A stretch of DNA of 64,000 nt from Stenotrophomonas nematodicola (GTDB taxonomy: Bacteria > Pseudomonadota > Gammaproteobacteria > Xanthomonadales > Xanthomonadaceae), in assembly GCF_009467805.1 (NCBI RefSeq), contig NZ_WIAY01000002.1, forward strand, positions 372,001 through 436,000, given 5' to 3'. The notes beneath the pieces were generated by a model that worked only from the letters and a program-made list of their open reading frames with translations, was not told the DNA's origin and ran no database searches. The first letter of the stretch is position 1. Each line of letters opens with the position of its first letter. The translations under genes and the position numbers were made by a program. This document shows positions 19,984 to 28,658 of this stretch, one piece after another.

Positions 19984-21345
19984 ATGATCCGCCGATCCCT
20001 CGCTATTGCGCTGGCCGCCGCCCTGCTGCCGATGACCGCCTCTGCCGCCGACCTGCTGCAGGTCTACGAAATGGCGCGCAACGGCGATCCGCAGCTCTCC
20101 GCGGCTGAATCGACCCGTCTGTACGACAAGGAAGGCGCCGTGCAGGCGCGCGCGGCACTGCTGCCGCAGATCAATGGCGAGGCCGCGCTCAACCGCACCC
20201 GCACCGACGACCAGGGCTTCAATACCGGCAGCACCACCAGCAAGCGCCGCACTTACACCGTCACGGGCAGCCAGACGCTGTTCAACTGGTCGCAGTTCGC
20301 CAACCTGCGGTCGCAGCGCGAACTGAGCAAGGCGGCGGATTTCACCCTGGATTCGGCCAACGACGACCTGATCGTGCGCACCTCGGCGGCGTACTTCAAC
20401 GTGCTGGTGGGCATCGAATCGCTGTCGGCTGCACAGACCAACGAAGCGGCCGCCAAGAAGCAGTTCGACTTCGCCGACAAGCGCCTGGAAGTGGGCCTGG
20501 CGCCCATCACCGACGTGCATGAAGCGCGCGCCCAGTACGACCAGGCCCGCGCCAACACGATCATCGCGCAGAACACCCTGGCCGACGCCTACCAGGCACT
20601 GACCGAACTGACCGGCCAGCCGGTCACCGACCTGCGCGCGCTGCCGGCCGACTTCCGTCCGGAACTGCCGGCCAAGTACGCCACCGTGGACCAGCTGGTG
20701 AGCGAAGCCGTCGCGCAGAACCCCGCGCTGAAGGCACAGGAGCTGAAGGTCAGCGCCGCCGAATCCGGCGTGTCGGCCGCACGCGGCGGTCACTACCCGA
20801 CCCTGTCGCTGGGCGGCAACTACGGCAAGAGCGCCACCTGGGGCGATGCCGGCGTTGGCAGCGGCAGTTCCTATAACCCGGACCTGCGCACCAACAGCGT
20901 CGGCCTGACCCTGAGCGTGCCGATCTTCGCCGGCGGCGCCACCCAGTCCGGCGTGCGCCAGGCCCTGGCCCAGCGCGACATCGCCCAGGATGGCTACGAG
21001 CAGCAGAAGCGCGCCCTGGACCGCAACACCCGCAACGCGTACCAGACCCTGGTGGCCGGCATCAGCGAAGTGGAAGCACGCCGCCTGGCCGTGGTCTCGG
21101 CACAGAGCGCGTACGACGCCTCGCAGGTTGGCCTGGAAGTGGGTACGCGTACGGTGCTGGACGTGATCCAGAACCAGCGCATCCTGTTCTCGGCCCAGCT
21201 GGATTACGCCAACGCCCGCTACACCTTCCTGCAGAACCGCCTGCAGCTGGGCCAGGCGATCGGCACGCTGGACATCGCCGAACTGCAGGACATCAACCGC
21301 CTGCTGACGCTGAAGGCCGCCACGCCGAGCACCACCGTCAACTGA
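19984..21345 (+). CDS. tolC: TolC-family outer-membrane efflux channel
   Basis: A 453-residue outer-membrane channel that completes tripartite efflux pumps and possibly type I secretion. The signal peptide is residues 1-21, ending SAA/DLLQ. The two TolC structural repeats, with Asn/Gln/Ala-rich coiled-coil helices, span about 25-220 and 235-430. VGTRTVLDVIQNQRILFSAQ is the characteristic second-repeat helix. AAGGAA precedes ATG 19984. It is 16 nt downstream of pcm, and a strong terminator follows. It is likely shared with other RND pumps of the cell. Confidence 0.9.
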   Translation: MIRRSLAIALAAALLPMTASAADLLQVYEMARNGDPQLSAAESTRLYDKEGAVQARAALLPQINGEAALNRTRTDDQGFNTGSTTSKRRTYTVTGSQTLFNWSQFANLRSQRELSKAADFTLDSANDDLIVRTSAAYFNVLVGIESLSAAQTNEAAAKKQFDFADKRLEVGLAPITDVHEARAQYDQARANTIIAQNTLADAYQALTELTGQPVTDLRALPADFRPELPAKYATVDQLVSEAVAQNPALKAQELKVSAAESGVSAARGGHYPTLSLGGNYGKSATWGDAGVGSGSSYNPDLRTNSVGLTLSVPIFAGGATQSGVRQALAQRDIAQDGYEQQKRALDRNTRNAYQTLVAGISEVEARRLAVVSAQSAYDASQVGLEVGTRTVLDVIQNQRILFSAQLDYANARYTFLQNRLQLGQAIGTLDIAELQDINRLLTLKAATPSTTVN

Positions 21346-21400
21346 TCGACGGCGGGCGCGGCTCCGGAATGGCCGCCCTGGCAATCCATCGCACGTCCCG

Positions 21401-21430
21401 AGCGCCGACGGTAACGTCGGCGCTTTTTCT
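21401..21430 (+). terminator. Intrinsic terminator after tolC
   Basis: Perfect 10-bp stem AGCGCCGACG (21401-21410) / CGTCGGCGCT (21415-21424) with GTAA tetraloop and the following TTTTCT. Confidence 0.9.
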
Positions 21431-21513
21431 TGGGAACACAGTGCCGACAGTCCGTGCTTCGGGCTGAAGCACGCCGGATCAACGCGCGAGCGGCAAACAA
21501 CTGGCCGCTACAT

Positions 21514-21532
21514 GTTAATCTTTCTCATTCGC
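21514..21532 (-). promoter_or_regulatory. Fur-box-like operator
   Basis: On the minus strand the 19-mer begins GCGAATGAGAAAGATTAAC and agrees at 13 of 19 positions with the E. coli Fur consensus (counted by hand). It lies 25 nt upstream of the TonB receptor start, where iron-dependent repression would act. Confidence 0.6.
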
Positions 21533-21556
21533 ACCAATTCCCCCATTCACCGTGCA

Positions 21557-23692
21557 ATGAATCGTCCGTCGCTTCGTTTCTCTACGCTGGGCCTCGCCCT
21601 GACCCTGGCCAGCCTCCCGGCCCACGCCGCCCCCCCGTCCTCCGATGCGGTGCAGCTGGACACGGTGCAGGTGCTCGGCCGCGCCCAGACCCTTTACCGG
21701 GTGGATGACGCGGCGGTGGGGACGCGTACGGACACGCCGCTGGCACTGGTACCGCAGTCCATCCAGGTGGTACCGCGAGAGCTGATTGAAGACCAGGCCG
21801 CCCGCTATGTCACCGACCTGTATCGCAGCATCAGCGGCATCAGCTTCTTCAGCTATGCGGGCGTGACCATGCGCGGTTTCCGCCAGGAAAACGTGCTGTA
21901 TGACGGTCTGCGCGGCGATCCTTATGCCGGCTTTTCGGTCCCGCAGCTGTTCAATATCGAGCGCGTGGAGGTCCTGAAGGGGCCGGCCGGCGCGCTCTAC
22001 GGCGGCGGGGACGCCGGAGGCGTCATCAACTACGTGACACGCAAGCCCAAAGCCACGCCCGAGCGCCGCATCGAACTGCAGGCCGGCAACAACGATTTCA
22101 GCGCGGCATCGATCGACGCCACCGGGCCAATGAACGCTGCGGGCAGCGTGCGCTATCGCGCCGGGCTGTATAGCGACGCCGAACAGGGCGTGCGGTGGAA
22201 TGCAGACAGCGAAAGCGTGATCGGTGACGCCTCGCTCGCCGTCGACGTGGGCGACACCGGCGAGCTGACCCTGCAGTTCACCGACATCACCCAGAACCTG
22301 GGCGGCAACCGCCTGCGCGGCGTGCCGGTGGACGATGCCGGGAATTTCCTCACCGACCGCCGCTGGAACCACAACGAGGCCAGCGACTTCCTCGACATGC
22401 GTGCCAGGGTGGCGCTGGCGCAGTACCGTTTCGCGCCGCGCGACAACCTGGACGTGGACGTCGCCGCACGCTGGTTCAGCAACAACGAACACCAGATGTA
22501 CCACGAGCCGATGGGACTGATTGATCGTGACCGCGATGGTGTGGCCGCGTGGATGACGCGCCAGCTGCGCAACCAGATCCGCGACAACGAGGCGTTCACC
22601 GCCAACGCCAACGCGGTCTGGCGGATCAACACCGGCAGCATCGGACACACAATGCTGTTCGGTGCCGATGTGTATCAGCTCGACGCCGACTTCACCGCGC
22701 AGACCGCCAACAGCGCCGACCTTGCACGCGGTGCCGGGCCGGTACACGGCATCGATCTGTTCAATCCGGTCTATGGGGCCAGCACCTGGCATGACTACAC
22801 CTTGGCCGCCCTGCCCTGGCGAAGCACATCGACCCGCAGTAAACGCTACGGCGCTTACCTGCAGGACGAACTGGCGCTCACCGCGCGCTGGCATGTGCTG
22901 GCCGGGTTGCGCTGGGATGGCTTCAAGGATGACGACCGCATTGGCGGCAGCCGTGTCGATGGCAACGACCTCAGCTGGCGGCTGGGCAGCACCGTTACCG
23001 TCCGCGAAGGTCTGAACTTCTACGCCAACGTGGCCAGCGGTTTCGTGCCCCAAAGCGCGGCCAACCAGAACCCCGCCGCGGGCGGCCCGTTCGACGCCGA
23101 GCGCAGCAGGCAGTGGGAGGTCGGCATGAAATCCCTGCTGGCCGATCGCGTGACCTTGAACATGGCCGCTTACCGCATCGACCGCAGCAACATCGTGCAG
23201 GCCACCGGTGACGTGGTGGACGGGGTGAACCAGCTGGCGGCACTTGGGCTGGTGCGCAGCACCGGCATGGAGCTGGACCTGCTGGCCGACGTCACCGAGC
23301 GCTGGGTGGTGAATCTGACCTATGCGTACAACGACGCGCGTGTGAAGGACATGGGCCCGACCGGCATCACCAATGCCTCCGGCGACCGCTTCGCCAACGC
23401 ACCGCAGAACAAGCTGGGCCTGTGGACCCGCTACGACCTGCCGGCGATCAACTCCGCCATCGGCTTTGGTGCCGATCATGTGGGCGAGCGCGTCAGCCTG
23501 GATGGACAGGCGGTAAAGGCCTATACCGTGTTCGATATGAGCTGGAAGACCACGTGGAAGCAGTGGCAGTACCAGGCGAACGTCAAGAACCTCTTCGACA
23601 GGGTCTATGCCGCCAGCGGGTTCACCGAGCGCACCGGCCACTTCCCGGGTGAGCCTCGCCGCGTGTACGTGCAAGCCGCCTACGCCTTCTGA
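21557..23692 (+). CDS. TonB-dependent siderophore receptor
   Basis: A 711-residue outer-membrane ferric-siderophore receptor. The signal peptide ends PAHA/APPS. A TonB box-like LDTVQVLG stretch and plug domain follow (VTDLYRSISGI, RGF, LYDGLRG, VEVLKGPAGALYGGGDAGG), then a 22-strand-type barrel ending in aromatic YAF. I chose ATG 21557 over the earlier in-frame ATG at 21512 because the latter falls inside the Fur box and the signal peptide starts at 21557. No clear ribosome-binding site is visible. A PepSY protein gene follows after 8 nt, a common partner of ferric-siderophore receptors that release iron in the periplasm. Confidence 0.88.
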   Translation: MNRPSLRFSTLGLALTLASLPAHAAPPSSDAVQLDTVQVLGRAQTLYRVDDAAVGTRTDTPLALVPQSIQVVPRELIEDQAARYVTDLYRSISGISFFSYAGVTMRGFRQENVLYDGLRGDPYAGFSVPQLFNIERVEVLKGPAGALYGGGDAGGVINYVTRKPKATPERRIELQAGNNDFSAASIDATGPMNAAGSVRYRAGLYSDAEQGVRWNADSESVIGDASLAVDVGDTGELTLQFTDITQNLGGNRLRGVPVDDAGNFLTDRRWNHNEASDFLDMRARVALAQYRFAPRDNLDVDVAARWFSNNEHQMYHEPMGLIDRDRDGVAAWMTRQLRNQIRDNEAFTANANAVWRINTGSIGHTMLFGADVYQLDADFTAQTANSADLARGAGPVHGIDLFNPVYGASTWHDYTLAALPWRSTSTRSKRYGAYLQDELALTARWHVLAGLRWDGFKDDDRIGGSRVDGNDLSWRLGSTVTVREGLNFYANVASGFVPQSAANQNPAAGGPFDAERSRQWEVGMKSLLADRVTLNMAAYRIDRSNIVQATGDVVDGVNQLAALGLVRSTGMELDLLADVTERWVVNLTYAYNDARVKDMGPTGITNASGDRFANAPQNKLGLWTRYDLPAINSAIGFGADHVGERVSLDGQAVKAYTVFDMSWKTTWKQWQYQANVKNLFDRVYAASGFTERTGHFPGEPRRVYVQAAYAF

Positions 23693-23700
23693 GACTGCCC

Positions 23701-24831
23701 ATGCCTCCGCCTGCGCCAGCGCATCCCGATCGCCCTGCGCGCAGTGGCAGCGGGCGCCGACTGTGGTTCGACCTGCACAGCTGGCTCGGCCTGAAGCTCT
23801 GCCTGTTCATGGGATTTGTCTGCCTCACCGGCACGCTGGCGGTGTTCTCGCAGGAGATCGACTGGCTGCTGCACGCGCCCATCCGCGTGGCCGACAGCGG
23901 TGAGCAAGCTGGATGGGGGCCCATCATCCATGCCGCACAGACGGCACACCCGGACTGGGAACTGGAGAGCATCTCCGCCGGCCACACGCGCCTGTTCGCT
24001 GCGCGGGCGCAGATGCGCCTCCCCGATGGCAGGCGACGCTTTGTCTGGATCAACCCCTACACCGCGCAGGTAACCGGCGACACGGGCTGGCTCAATACAC
24101 AACGGCTGCTGCGCAACACCCATCGCCACCTGATGCTGCCGGTGGCGTGGGGCGTGCCACTGGTGGCGGCGCTGTCCATCCCGTTGCTGCTCTCGCTGCT
24201 GAGCAGCCTGTACATCTACAAGAAGTGGTGGCGCGGGTTCTTCAAACGGCCCGACGCCTCGCGACCGCGCCGCCTGTGGGGCGATGTCCATCGATTGGCC
24301 GGGGTCTGGTCACTCTGGTTTCTGCTGCTGATCGGTCTGACCGGAGCGTGGTATCTGATCGAGTCACTCGGCGGCGATGCGCCGGCCGCGCCGACCGTGC
24401 GGCTGGCCAACGGCGTTGACCGCCTTGCCGCCGTCGACCCAACCGCCGTCGATGCCGCGATGGAGATCGTCCACCAGCACTGGCCCCGCCTTGAGATCCT
24501 CGGCGCCATCCCCGCGCGCGATGGCGGGAGCATCCTGTTCCTGGGGGAGGCCGATGCCTGGCTGGTGCGCGAGCGGGCCAACAACATCGCCGTGGACCTG
24601 CACACCGGGCAAGTGATCGGCAGGCATGACGGCCGGGCGCTGGGGGTCCATCAGCGCATCGCCGAAATGGCGGATCCCCTGCACTTCGGCAGCTTCGGTG
24701 GCTGGCCCATCCGGCTGCTCTGGTTGCTGGCCGGCACGCTGCTGACAGGGCTGTGCTTCACCGGCGTGTATCTCTACGGACTTCGCACCGTGGATTCTCT
24801 GCGATCAGCGGCCAGAAGGCGGCCGACATGA
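23701..24831 (+). CDS. PepSY-domain membrane protein (siderophore-iron reduction type)
   Basis: A 376-residue inner-membrane protein with PepSY-associated TM helices: one near residues 28-52 (GLKLCLFMGFVCLTGTLAVF), one near 145-165, one near 205-225 and one near 345-365. Periplasmic PepSY-like loops lie between them (e.g. FVWINPYTAQVTGD). His residues in the helix flanks (LHSWLG, THRHLMLPVAWG, VHRLAGVWSL) resemble the heme- or metal-coordinating pattern of FpvG/PiuB-type reductases. It follows the TonB receptor and probably helps remove iron from the imported siderophore. The exact substrate is unknown. Confidence 0.8.
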   Translation: MPPPAPAHPDRPARSGSGRRLWFDLHSWLGLKLCLFMGFVCLTGTLAVFSQEIDWLLHAPIRVADSGEQAGWGPIIHAAQTAHPDWELESISAGHTRLFAARAQMRLPDGRRRFVWINPYTAQVTGDTGWLNTQRLLRNTHRHLMLPVAWGVPLVAALSIPLLLSLLSSLYIYKKWWRGFFKRPDASRPRRLWGDVHRLAGVWSLWFLLLIGLTGAWYLIESLGGDAPAAPTVRLANGVDRLAAVDPTAVDAAMEIVHQHWPRLEILGAIPARDGGSILFLGEADAWLVRERANNIAVDLHTGQVIGRHDGRALGVHQRIAEMADPLHFGSFGGWPIRLLWLLAGTLLTGLCFTGVYLYGLRTVDSLRSAARRRPT

Positions 24832-24953
24832 GCCCGGAAAAACTGCCCGGCGCCTGGCGCGCGGCGTGGCGCGGCATGGGTCGCTGGCGCTGGCTGTGGC
24901 TGGCACTGCTGCTCGTGTGGGTATCGCTGGTGCCGCTCGAAGCCATGAAGTAG
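24828..24953 (+). CDS. 41-residue single-pass membrane peptide of the iron operon
   Basis: The start ATG 24828 overlaps the PepSY gene stop (ATGA). The product is amphipathic and Trp/Arg-rich for 20 residues, followed by one hydrophobic segment WLWLALLLVWVSLVPLEAMK. It resembles the tiny membrane proteins that end TonB-receptor/PepSY operons, but I do not recognise a named family. Confidence 0.6.
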   Translation: MSPEKLPGAWRAAWRGMGRWRWLWLALLLVWVSLVPLEAMK

Positions 24954-24993
24954 CGGCAATGACCGGCCTGGAACAGCCGCCGCAGCGCCGCGT

Positions 24994-26292
24994 TCACTCC
25001 AGCGGCGGCGGCAGTGCCGGCCCGATCAGGGCCACCGTGCGCTTCAACGCGCCGCGGCCGTTGCTGACCAGCGCACACCCGGCCCGCGCCATGTCCTCGC
25101 GCGCATCCGGATCGCGCAGCAGCGTCAGCAGCGCATCGCCGACGCCCTGCGCATCCTCGGCGATCACCACCGCCCCGGCTTCACGCATGCGCCGGGAAAT
25201 CTCGGCGAAGTTGTGCAGGTGCGGGCCGGTCACCGTGGCCGTGCCCATCGCAGCGGGCTCGAGCAGGTTGTGCCCGCCGATCGCCTGCAGGCTGCCACCG
25301 ACGAAGGCCACCTGGGCACACCCGTAGAACGACATCAGCTCGCCCAGGGTATCGATCACGAACACATCGGTGTCGGCCTGCGGCCACTGCTGCTGGCGCC
25401 GCGTGGCGACCTTCCAGCCCTGCTCGCGGGCCAGCGCCTCCACCCGTGGAAAACGCTCCGGATGCCGCGGCGCCCACAACAGCAGCAGGCCCGGCACCGC
25501 CTCGCGCAGGCGGCGATGCAGGTCGATGGTGGCCTGTTCTTCGCCCTCATGGGTGCTGGCGGCAATCCATACCGGGCGTTCTGCCGGCACCAGGTCGTGG
25601 AAACGCGCGATGAAGTCCTGCACGTTCGGCGTGGCGATGTCGAATTTCAGGTTGCCCAGCGCCTGCACCTGCTCCGGCGTGGCCCCCAGCTGCAGGAAGC
25701 GCTCGGCGTCGTCGGCCGACTGCGCGGCCACGCAGGTCACGGTGCGCAGCGCGCGCCCGATCAACGGCCGCAGCAGGCGATAGCCGCGCAGCGAGCGCGC
25801 CGACAGGCGGGCATTGAGGATGTACACCGGAATGCGGCGGTCACGGCAGCCGAACAGCAGGTTCGGCCACAGCTCGGTTTCCAGGATCAGCGCCAGGCTG
25901 GGTTTGAAGTGGCCCAGAAAGCGCCCCACGCTGCCCGGCACGTCGTACGGCAGGTACACGTGGTCCACTGCATCACCCCACAGCGCGCGCACGCGCTCGG
26001 AGCCGGTCGGGGTGATGGTGGTGATGACCCAGCGGATGTCCGGGCGCTGCGCGCGCAGCGCATTGACCAGCGGCGCGGCGGCATTCACCTCGCCCACCGA
26101 GACCGCGTGCAGCCACACCCGCGGCTGGCCACTGGAGTGCGGGTAGGACGCGTAGCGCTCGTCCCAGCGCTGGAAATACTCACGCACCCGGAAGCCGCGC
26201 CACACCAGGTGGTACACAGTGATGGGCAGCAGCAGGTACAGCACGACCGAGTACAGGCCGCGCAGGATCCATTCGACAGGGCTTTTACGCAT
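24994..26292 (-). CDS. waaA: 3-deoxy-D-manno-octulosonic acid (KDO) transferase
   Basis: Transfers Kdo from CMP-Kdo to lipid A precursor at the cytoplasmic face of the inner membrane. The 432-residue protein has an N-terminal membrane anchor (GLYSVVLYLLLPITVYHLVW). The GT30 block HAVSVGEVNAAAPLV contains the catalytic Glu. ETELWPNLL, PVYILNARLS and the nucleotide-binding GGSLQAIGGHNLLEPAAMGT are also present. It is divergent from the lpxL-type gene, so two lipid A/core genes share this junction. Confidence 0.93.
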   Translation of the reverse strand: MRKSPVEWILRGLYSVVLYLLLPITVYHLVWRGFRVREYFQRWDERYASYPHSSGQPRVWLHAVSVGEVNAAAPLVNALRAQRPDIRWVITTITPTGSERVRALWGDAVDHVYLPYDVPGSVGRFLGHFKPSLALILETELWPNLLFGCRDRRIPVYILNARLSARSLRGYRLLRPLIGRALRTVTCVAAQSADDAERFLQLGATPEQVQALGNLKFDIATPNVQDFIARFHDLVPAERPVWIAASTHEGEEQATIDLHRRLREAVPGLLLLWAPRHPERFPRVEALAREQGWKVATRRQQQWPQADTDVFVIDTLGELMSFYGCAQVAFVGGSLQAIGGHNLLEPAAMGTATVTGPHLHNFAEISRRMREAGAVVIAEDAQGVGDALLTLLRDPDAREDMARAGCALVSNGRGALKRTVALIGPALPPPLE

Positions 26293-26380
26293 GCGCAGAG
26301 GATACGGGAGCCCCCCGCGAAAGACACGCGCAGCGGCCGCGTGGACGCACCCGCCAGGGCGTATCCATTAGAATCGGTGC

Positions 26381-27301
26381 ATGTCCGATAACGCGTCCAC
26401 CGCCACCCGCCCGTCCCTGCGCAATCCGCGCCACTGGCCGATGTTTGCCGTGATGCTGGGCGCCTTCGCCGTCGCGCGGCTGCCGTGGTGGCTGCAGCGC
26501 GCGTTGGGCCGCGGCGTCGGCACGGTGGCGTACCGGGTGGCTGGCAGCCGCCGCCGCGCGGCCGAGGTCAACCTGAAGCTGTGCTTCCCCGAAAAGGACG
26601 ACGCCTGGCGCCAGCGCCTGCTGCGCGACAGCTTCGATGCGCTCGGCGTGGGCATCTTCGAGTTTGCCCGTGCCTGGTGGGGCAGCATCGACAGCATCCG
26701 GCCGCAGGTGCAGATCGAAGGCCTGGAGCACCTCCAGCGCATGCAGGCCGAGGGCCGTGGCGTGCTGCTGGTCTCGGGCCACTTCATGACCCTGGAGATG
26801 TGCGGGCGCCTGCTGTGCGACCACGTGGACCTGTCAGGCATGTACCGCAGGCACCGCAACCCGGTGTACGAATGGGCGGTGAAGTTCGGCCGCCTGCGCT
26901 ACGCCAAGGCGATGTATGCCAACGAAGACATCCGTGCCACTGTGCGTCACCTGAAGAAGGGTGGCTTCCTGTGGTACGCGCCCGACCAGGACATGCGTGG
27001 CAAGGACACCGTGTTCGTGCCGTTCTTCGGCCACACCGCGTCCACCATCACCGCAACCCACCAGTTGGCGCGGATGACCGGCTGCGCGGTCATTCCGTAT
27101 TTCCATCGCCGTGAAGGCGGAAAGTACTTCCTGAAGATCGGCGCACCGCTGGAGAACTTCCCCAGCGACGACGTGGAAGCCGATACCGCCCGCGTGAACC
27201 AGGCCATCGAGGCGATGGTGCGCGAGGCACCGGACCAGTACCTGTGGATCCACCGCCGCTTCAAGCGCCAGCCGGGCGGCCGCAGCGACTACTACCGGTA
27301 G
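26381..27301 (+). CDS. lpxL: Lipid A biosynthesis acyltransferase (LpxL/HtrB family)
   Basis: Transfers an acyl chain from acyl-ACP to Kdo2-lipid IVA. The 306 residues match LpxL length. The catalytic H-X4-E motif is His134-FMTL-Glu139, preceded by GVLLVSGHF. DQDMRGKDTVFVPFFG and FKRQPGG are conserved. The hydrophobic N-terminus (MFAVMLGAFAVARLPWWLQ) anchors it to the inner membrane. The TAG stop is the left end of a SMAG palindrome that also supplies the stop of the convergent gene. LpxL and the related LpxM/LpxP cannot be separated with certainty by eye. Confidence 0.9.
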   Translation: MSDNASTATRPSLRNPRHWPMFAVMLGAFAVARLPWWLQRALGRGVGTVAYRVAGSRRRAAEVNLKLCFPEKDDAWRQRLLRDSFDALGVGIFEFARAWWGSIDSIRPQVQIEGLEHLQRMQAEGRGVLLVSGHFMTLEMCGRLLCDHVDLSGMYRRHRNPVYEWAVKFGRLRYAKAMYANEDIRATVRHLKKGGFLWYAPDQDMRGKDTVFVPFFGHTASTITATHQLARMTGCAVIPYFHRREGGKYFLKIGAPLENFPSDDVEADTARVNQAIEAMVREAPDQYLWIHRRFKRQPGGRSDYYR

Positions 27302-27324
27302 AGCCGACCAACGGTCGTCTCTAC
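27298..27324. repeat. SMAG palindrome shared as stop codon by two convergent genes
   Basis: A 27-bp element begins GTAGAGCCGACC and ends GTCGTCTCTAC. The outer arms GTAGAG and CTCTAC are perfect inverted repeats. On the plus strand TAG (27299-27301) ends lpxL. On the minus strand TAG (27323-27321) ends the O-antigen ligase gene. Both genes terminate in CGG-TAG. Confidence 0.85.
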
Positions 27325-28658
27325 CGTGATCCGGCGTCCGTCTCATCCCGCGCCAGCAGGCTTCCGGCGTACAGCGCCGCCAGCAGCAGCGTCAGGCCAC
27401 CCCAGAAGGTGGAATAGAACGCCAGGTGGGTGTTGAACGGAAACACCGTGACCGCCAGCGCCAGCATGGCCGGGCGCGCGCGTTCGCGTGCGGCCTGCGG
27501 CGCGAAGCGCCAGGCACGCCAGGCCTGGGCGACCGCAGCGAGCCACAGCAGCAGGCCCAGCACGCCGGTTTCGGCGAGGATTTCCAGCACGATCTGGTGC
27601 GCGTGCAGCGCCGGGCCATCGCCCCACACTTCCGGTCGCTCCGGGGTGGGATTGCAGTCCGGATAGGCATCGCGGAACCCGCGCGCGCCCACGCCGTTGA
27701 AGGGATGCTGCTGGATCATGCAGCCGGCGGCGCTCCATATCTGTTCGCGGCCGGACAGCGCCTGGTTGATGCCATCGCCCTCGCCTTCCCAGGCCATCGC
27801 CGTGCGCGCGACCCGCTCGCGCACCTGGGTCGATCCCAGGCCCAGCGCCACCGCCGCCACCAGCCCGACCGCCAGGCATGCCACCAGCGCGCGGGCGCCG
27901 AGCAGGCGCCAACCGGAGAACACCAGCACCAGGCCGTAGGTCACCCAGGCCGCGCGCGAACCGGCCAGTACCAGCACCGCGCCAACGGCAGCGGCGGCCA
28001 GCGCCCAGCCCCACACCCCCGCTCGCCGGGCGGCGGAGAACAGCAGGAAGGGGGACAGGCTGGCCAGTACCTGGCCGAATTTCAGATTGCACGGACCCAG
28101 CACGCCACTGAGCCGGTCCGCCGCCGCCATTTCCTGCGGCGAGCACAGACCGTGCCCACTGACCGCCCACTTGAGCTGGTCCAGCGACCAGAACAGCGGA
28201 CTGGTGCCGAGCGCGGCCTGCGCCAGCGCATCGACAGTCCACACCGCCGTGATGGTGGCGATGCCGCCCAGGGTCAGCGCACGGCGCTGCGGCGAGGCAA
28301 CCGCGATCGCGACGAGCCACATGAACGGCAGATAGCGCAGCCCGGCTGCGGTTTTGCGCCAGGCCGTGCCCGGATCGATGGCATCGAATGCCGAAAAAGC
28401 CTGCGGCAGCCAGTACCCCAGGAACAGGATGCTGGTCAGCGCCCACGCCGGGCTGCTGAGCAGGCGCTGCTTGCCGGCCAGCCGCAGCTGCACCATGCGC
28501 ACGGCTGCATACAGCGCGCCGAGCACCAGCACGCCTTCGGCGACGCCGGGCAGCGGCCACATCGCCACAAAGGCGATCACCCACCACGGCGCCCAACGGC
28601 CTGCGCGGGAGGCCGGCGAACCGGGCATCAGGGCCGGCTCAACCGGCGAGGGAGGCAT
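27321..28658 (-). CDS. O-antigen ligase / polymerase family membrane protein
   Basis: A 445-residue polytopic inner-membrane protein with about ten hydrophobic segments. A large periplasmic loop contains LSGREQIWSAA, NGVGARGFRDAYP and the Wzy_C/WaaL signature HAHQIVLEILAETGVLGLLLW. Members polymerise or ligate O-antigen or other glycans on the periplasmic side. I use ATG 28658, which overlaps the upstream glycosyltransferase by 20 nt; ATG 28628 is an alternative, and neither has a clear ribosome-binding site. Context with waaA, lpxL and a glycosyltransferase supports an LPS role, but ligase versus polymerase cannot be decided. Confidence 0.8.
   Translation of the reverse strand: MPPSPVEPALMPGSPASRAGRWAPWWVIAFVAMWPLPGVAEGVLVLGALYAAVRMVQLRLAGKQRLLSSPAWALTSILFLGYWLPQAFSAFDAIDPGTAWRKTAAGLRYLPFMWLVAIAVASPQRRALTLGGIATITAVWTVDALAQAALGTSPLFWSLDQLKWAVSGHGLCSPQEMAAADRLSGVLGPCNLKFGQVLASLSPFLLFSAARRAGVWGWALAAAAVGAVLVLAGSRAAWVTYGLVLVFSGWRLLGARALVACLAVGLVAAVALGLGSTQVRERVARTAMAWEGEGDGINQALSGREQIWSAAGCMIQQHPFNGVGARGFRDAYPDCNPTPERPEVWGDGPALHAHQIVLEILAETGVLGLLLWLAAVAQAWRAWRFAPQAARERARPAMLALAVTVFPFNTHLAFYSTFWGGLTLLLAALYAGSLLARDETDAGSR

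Noticed and set aside
21512..21556. Upstream ATG for the first TonB receptor
   Set aside because: It overlaps the Fur-like operator and would push the signal peptide inward.
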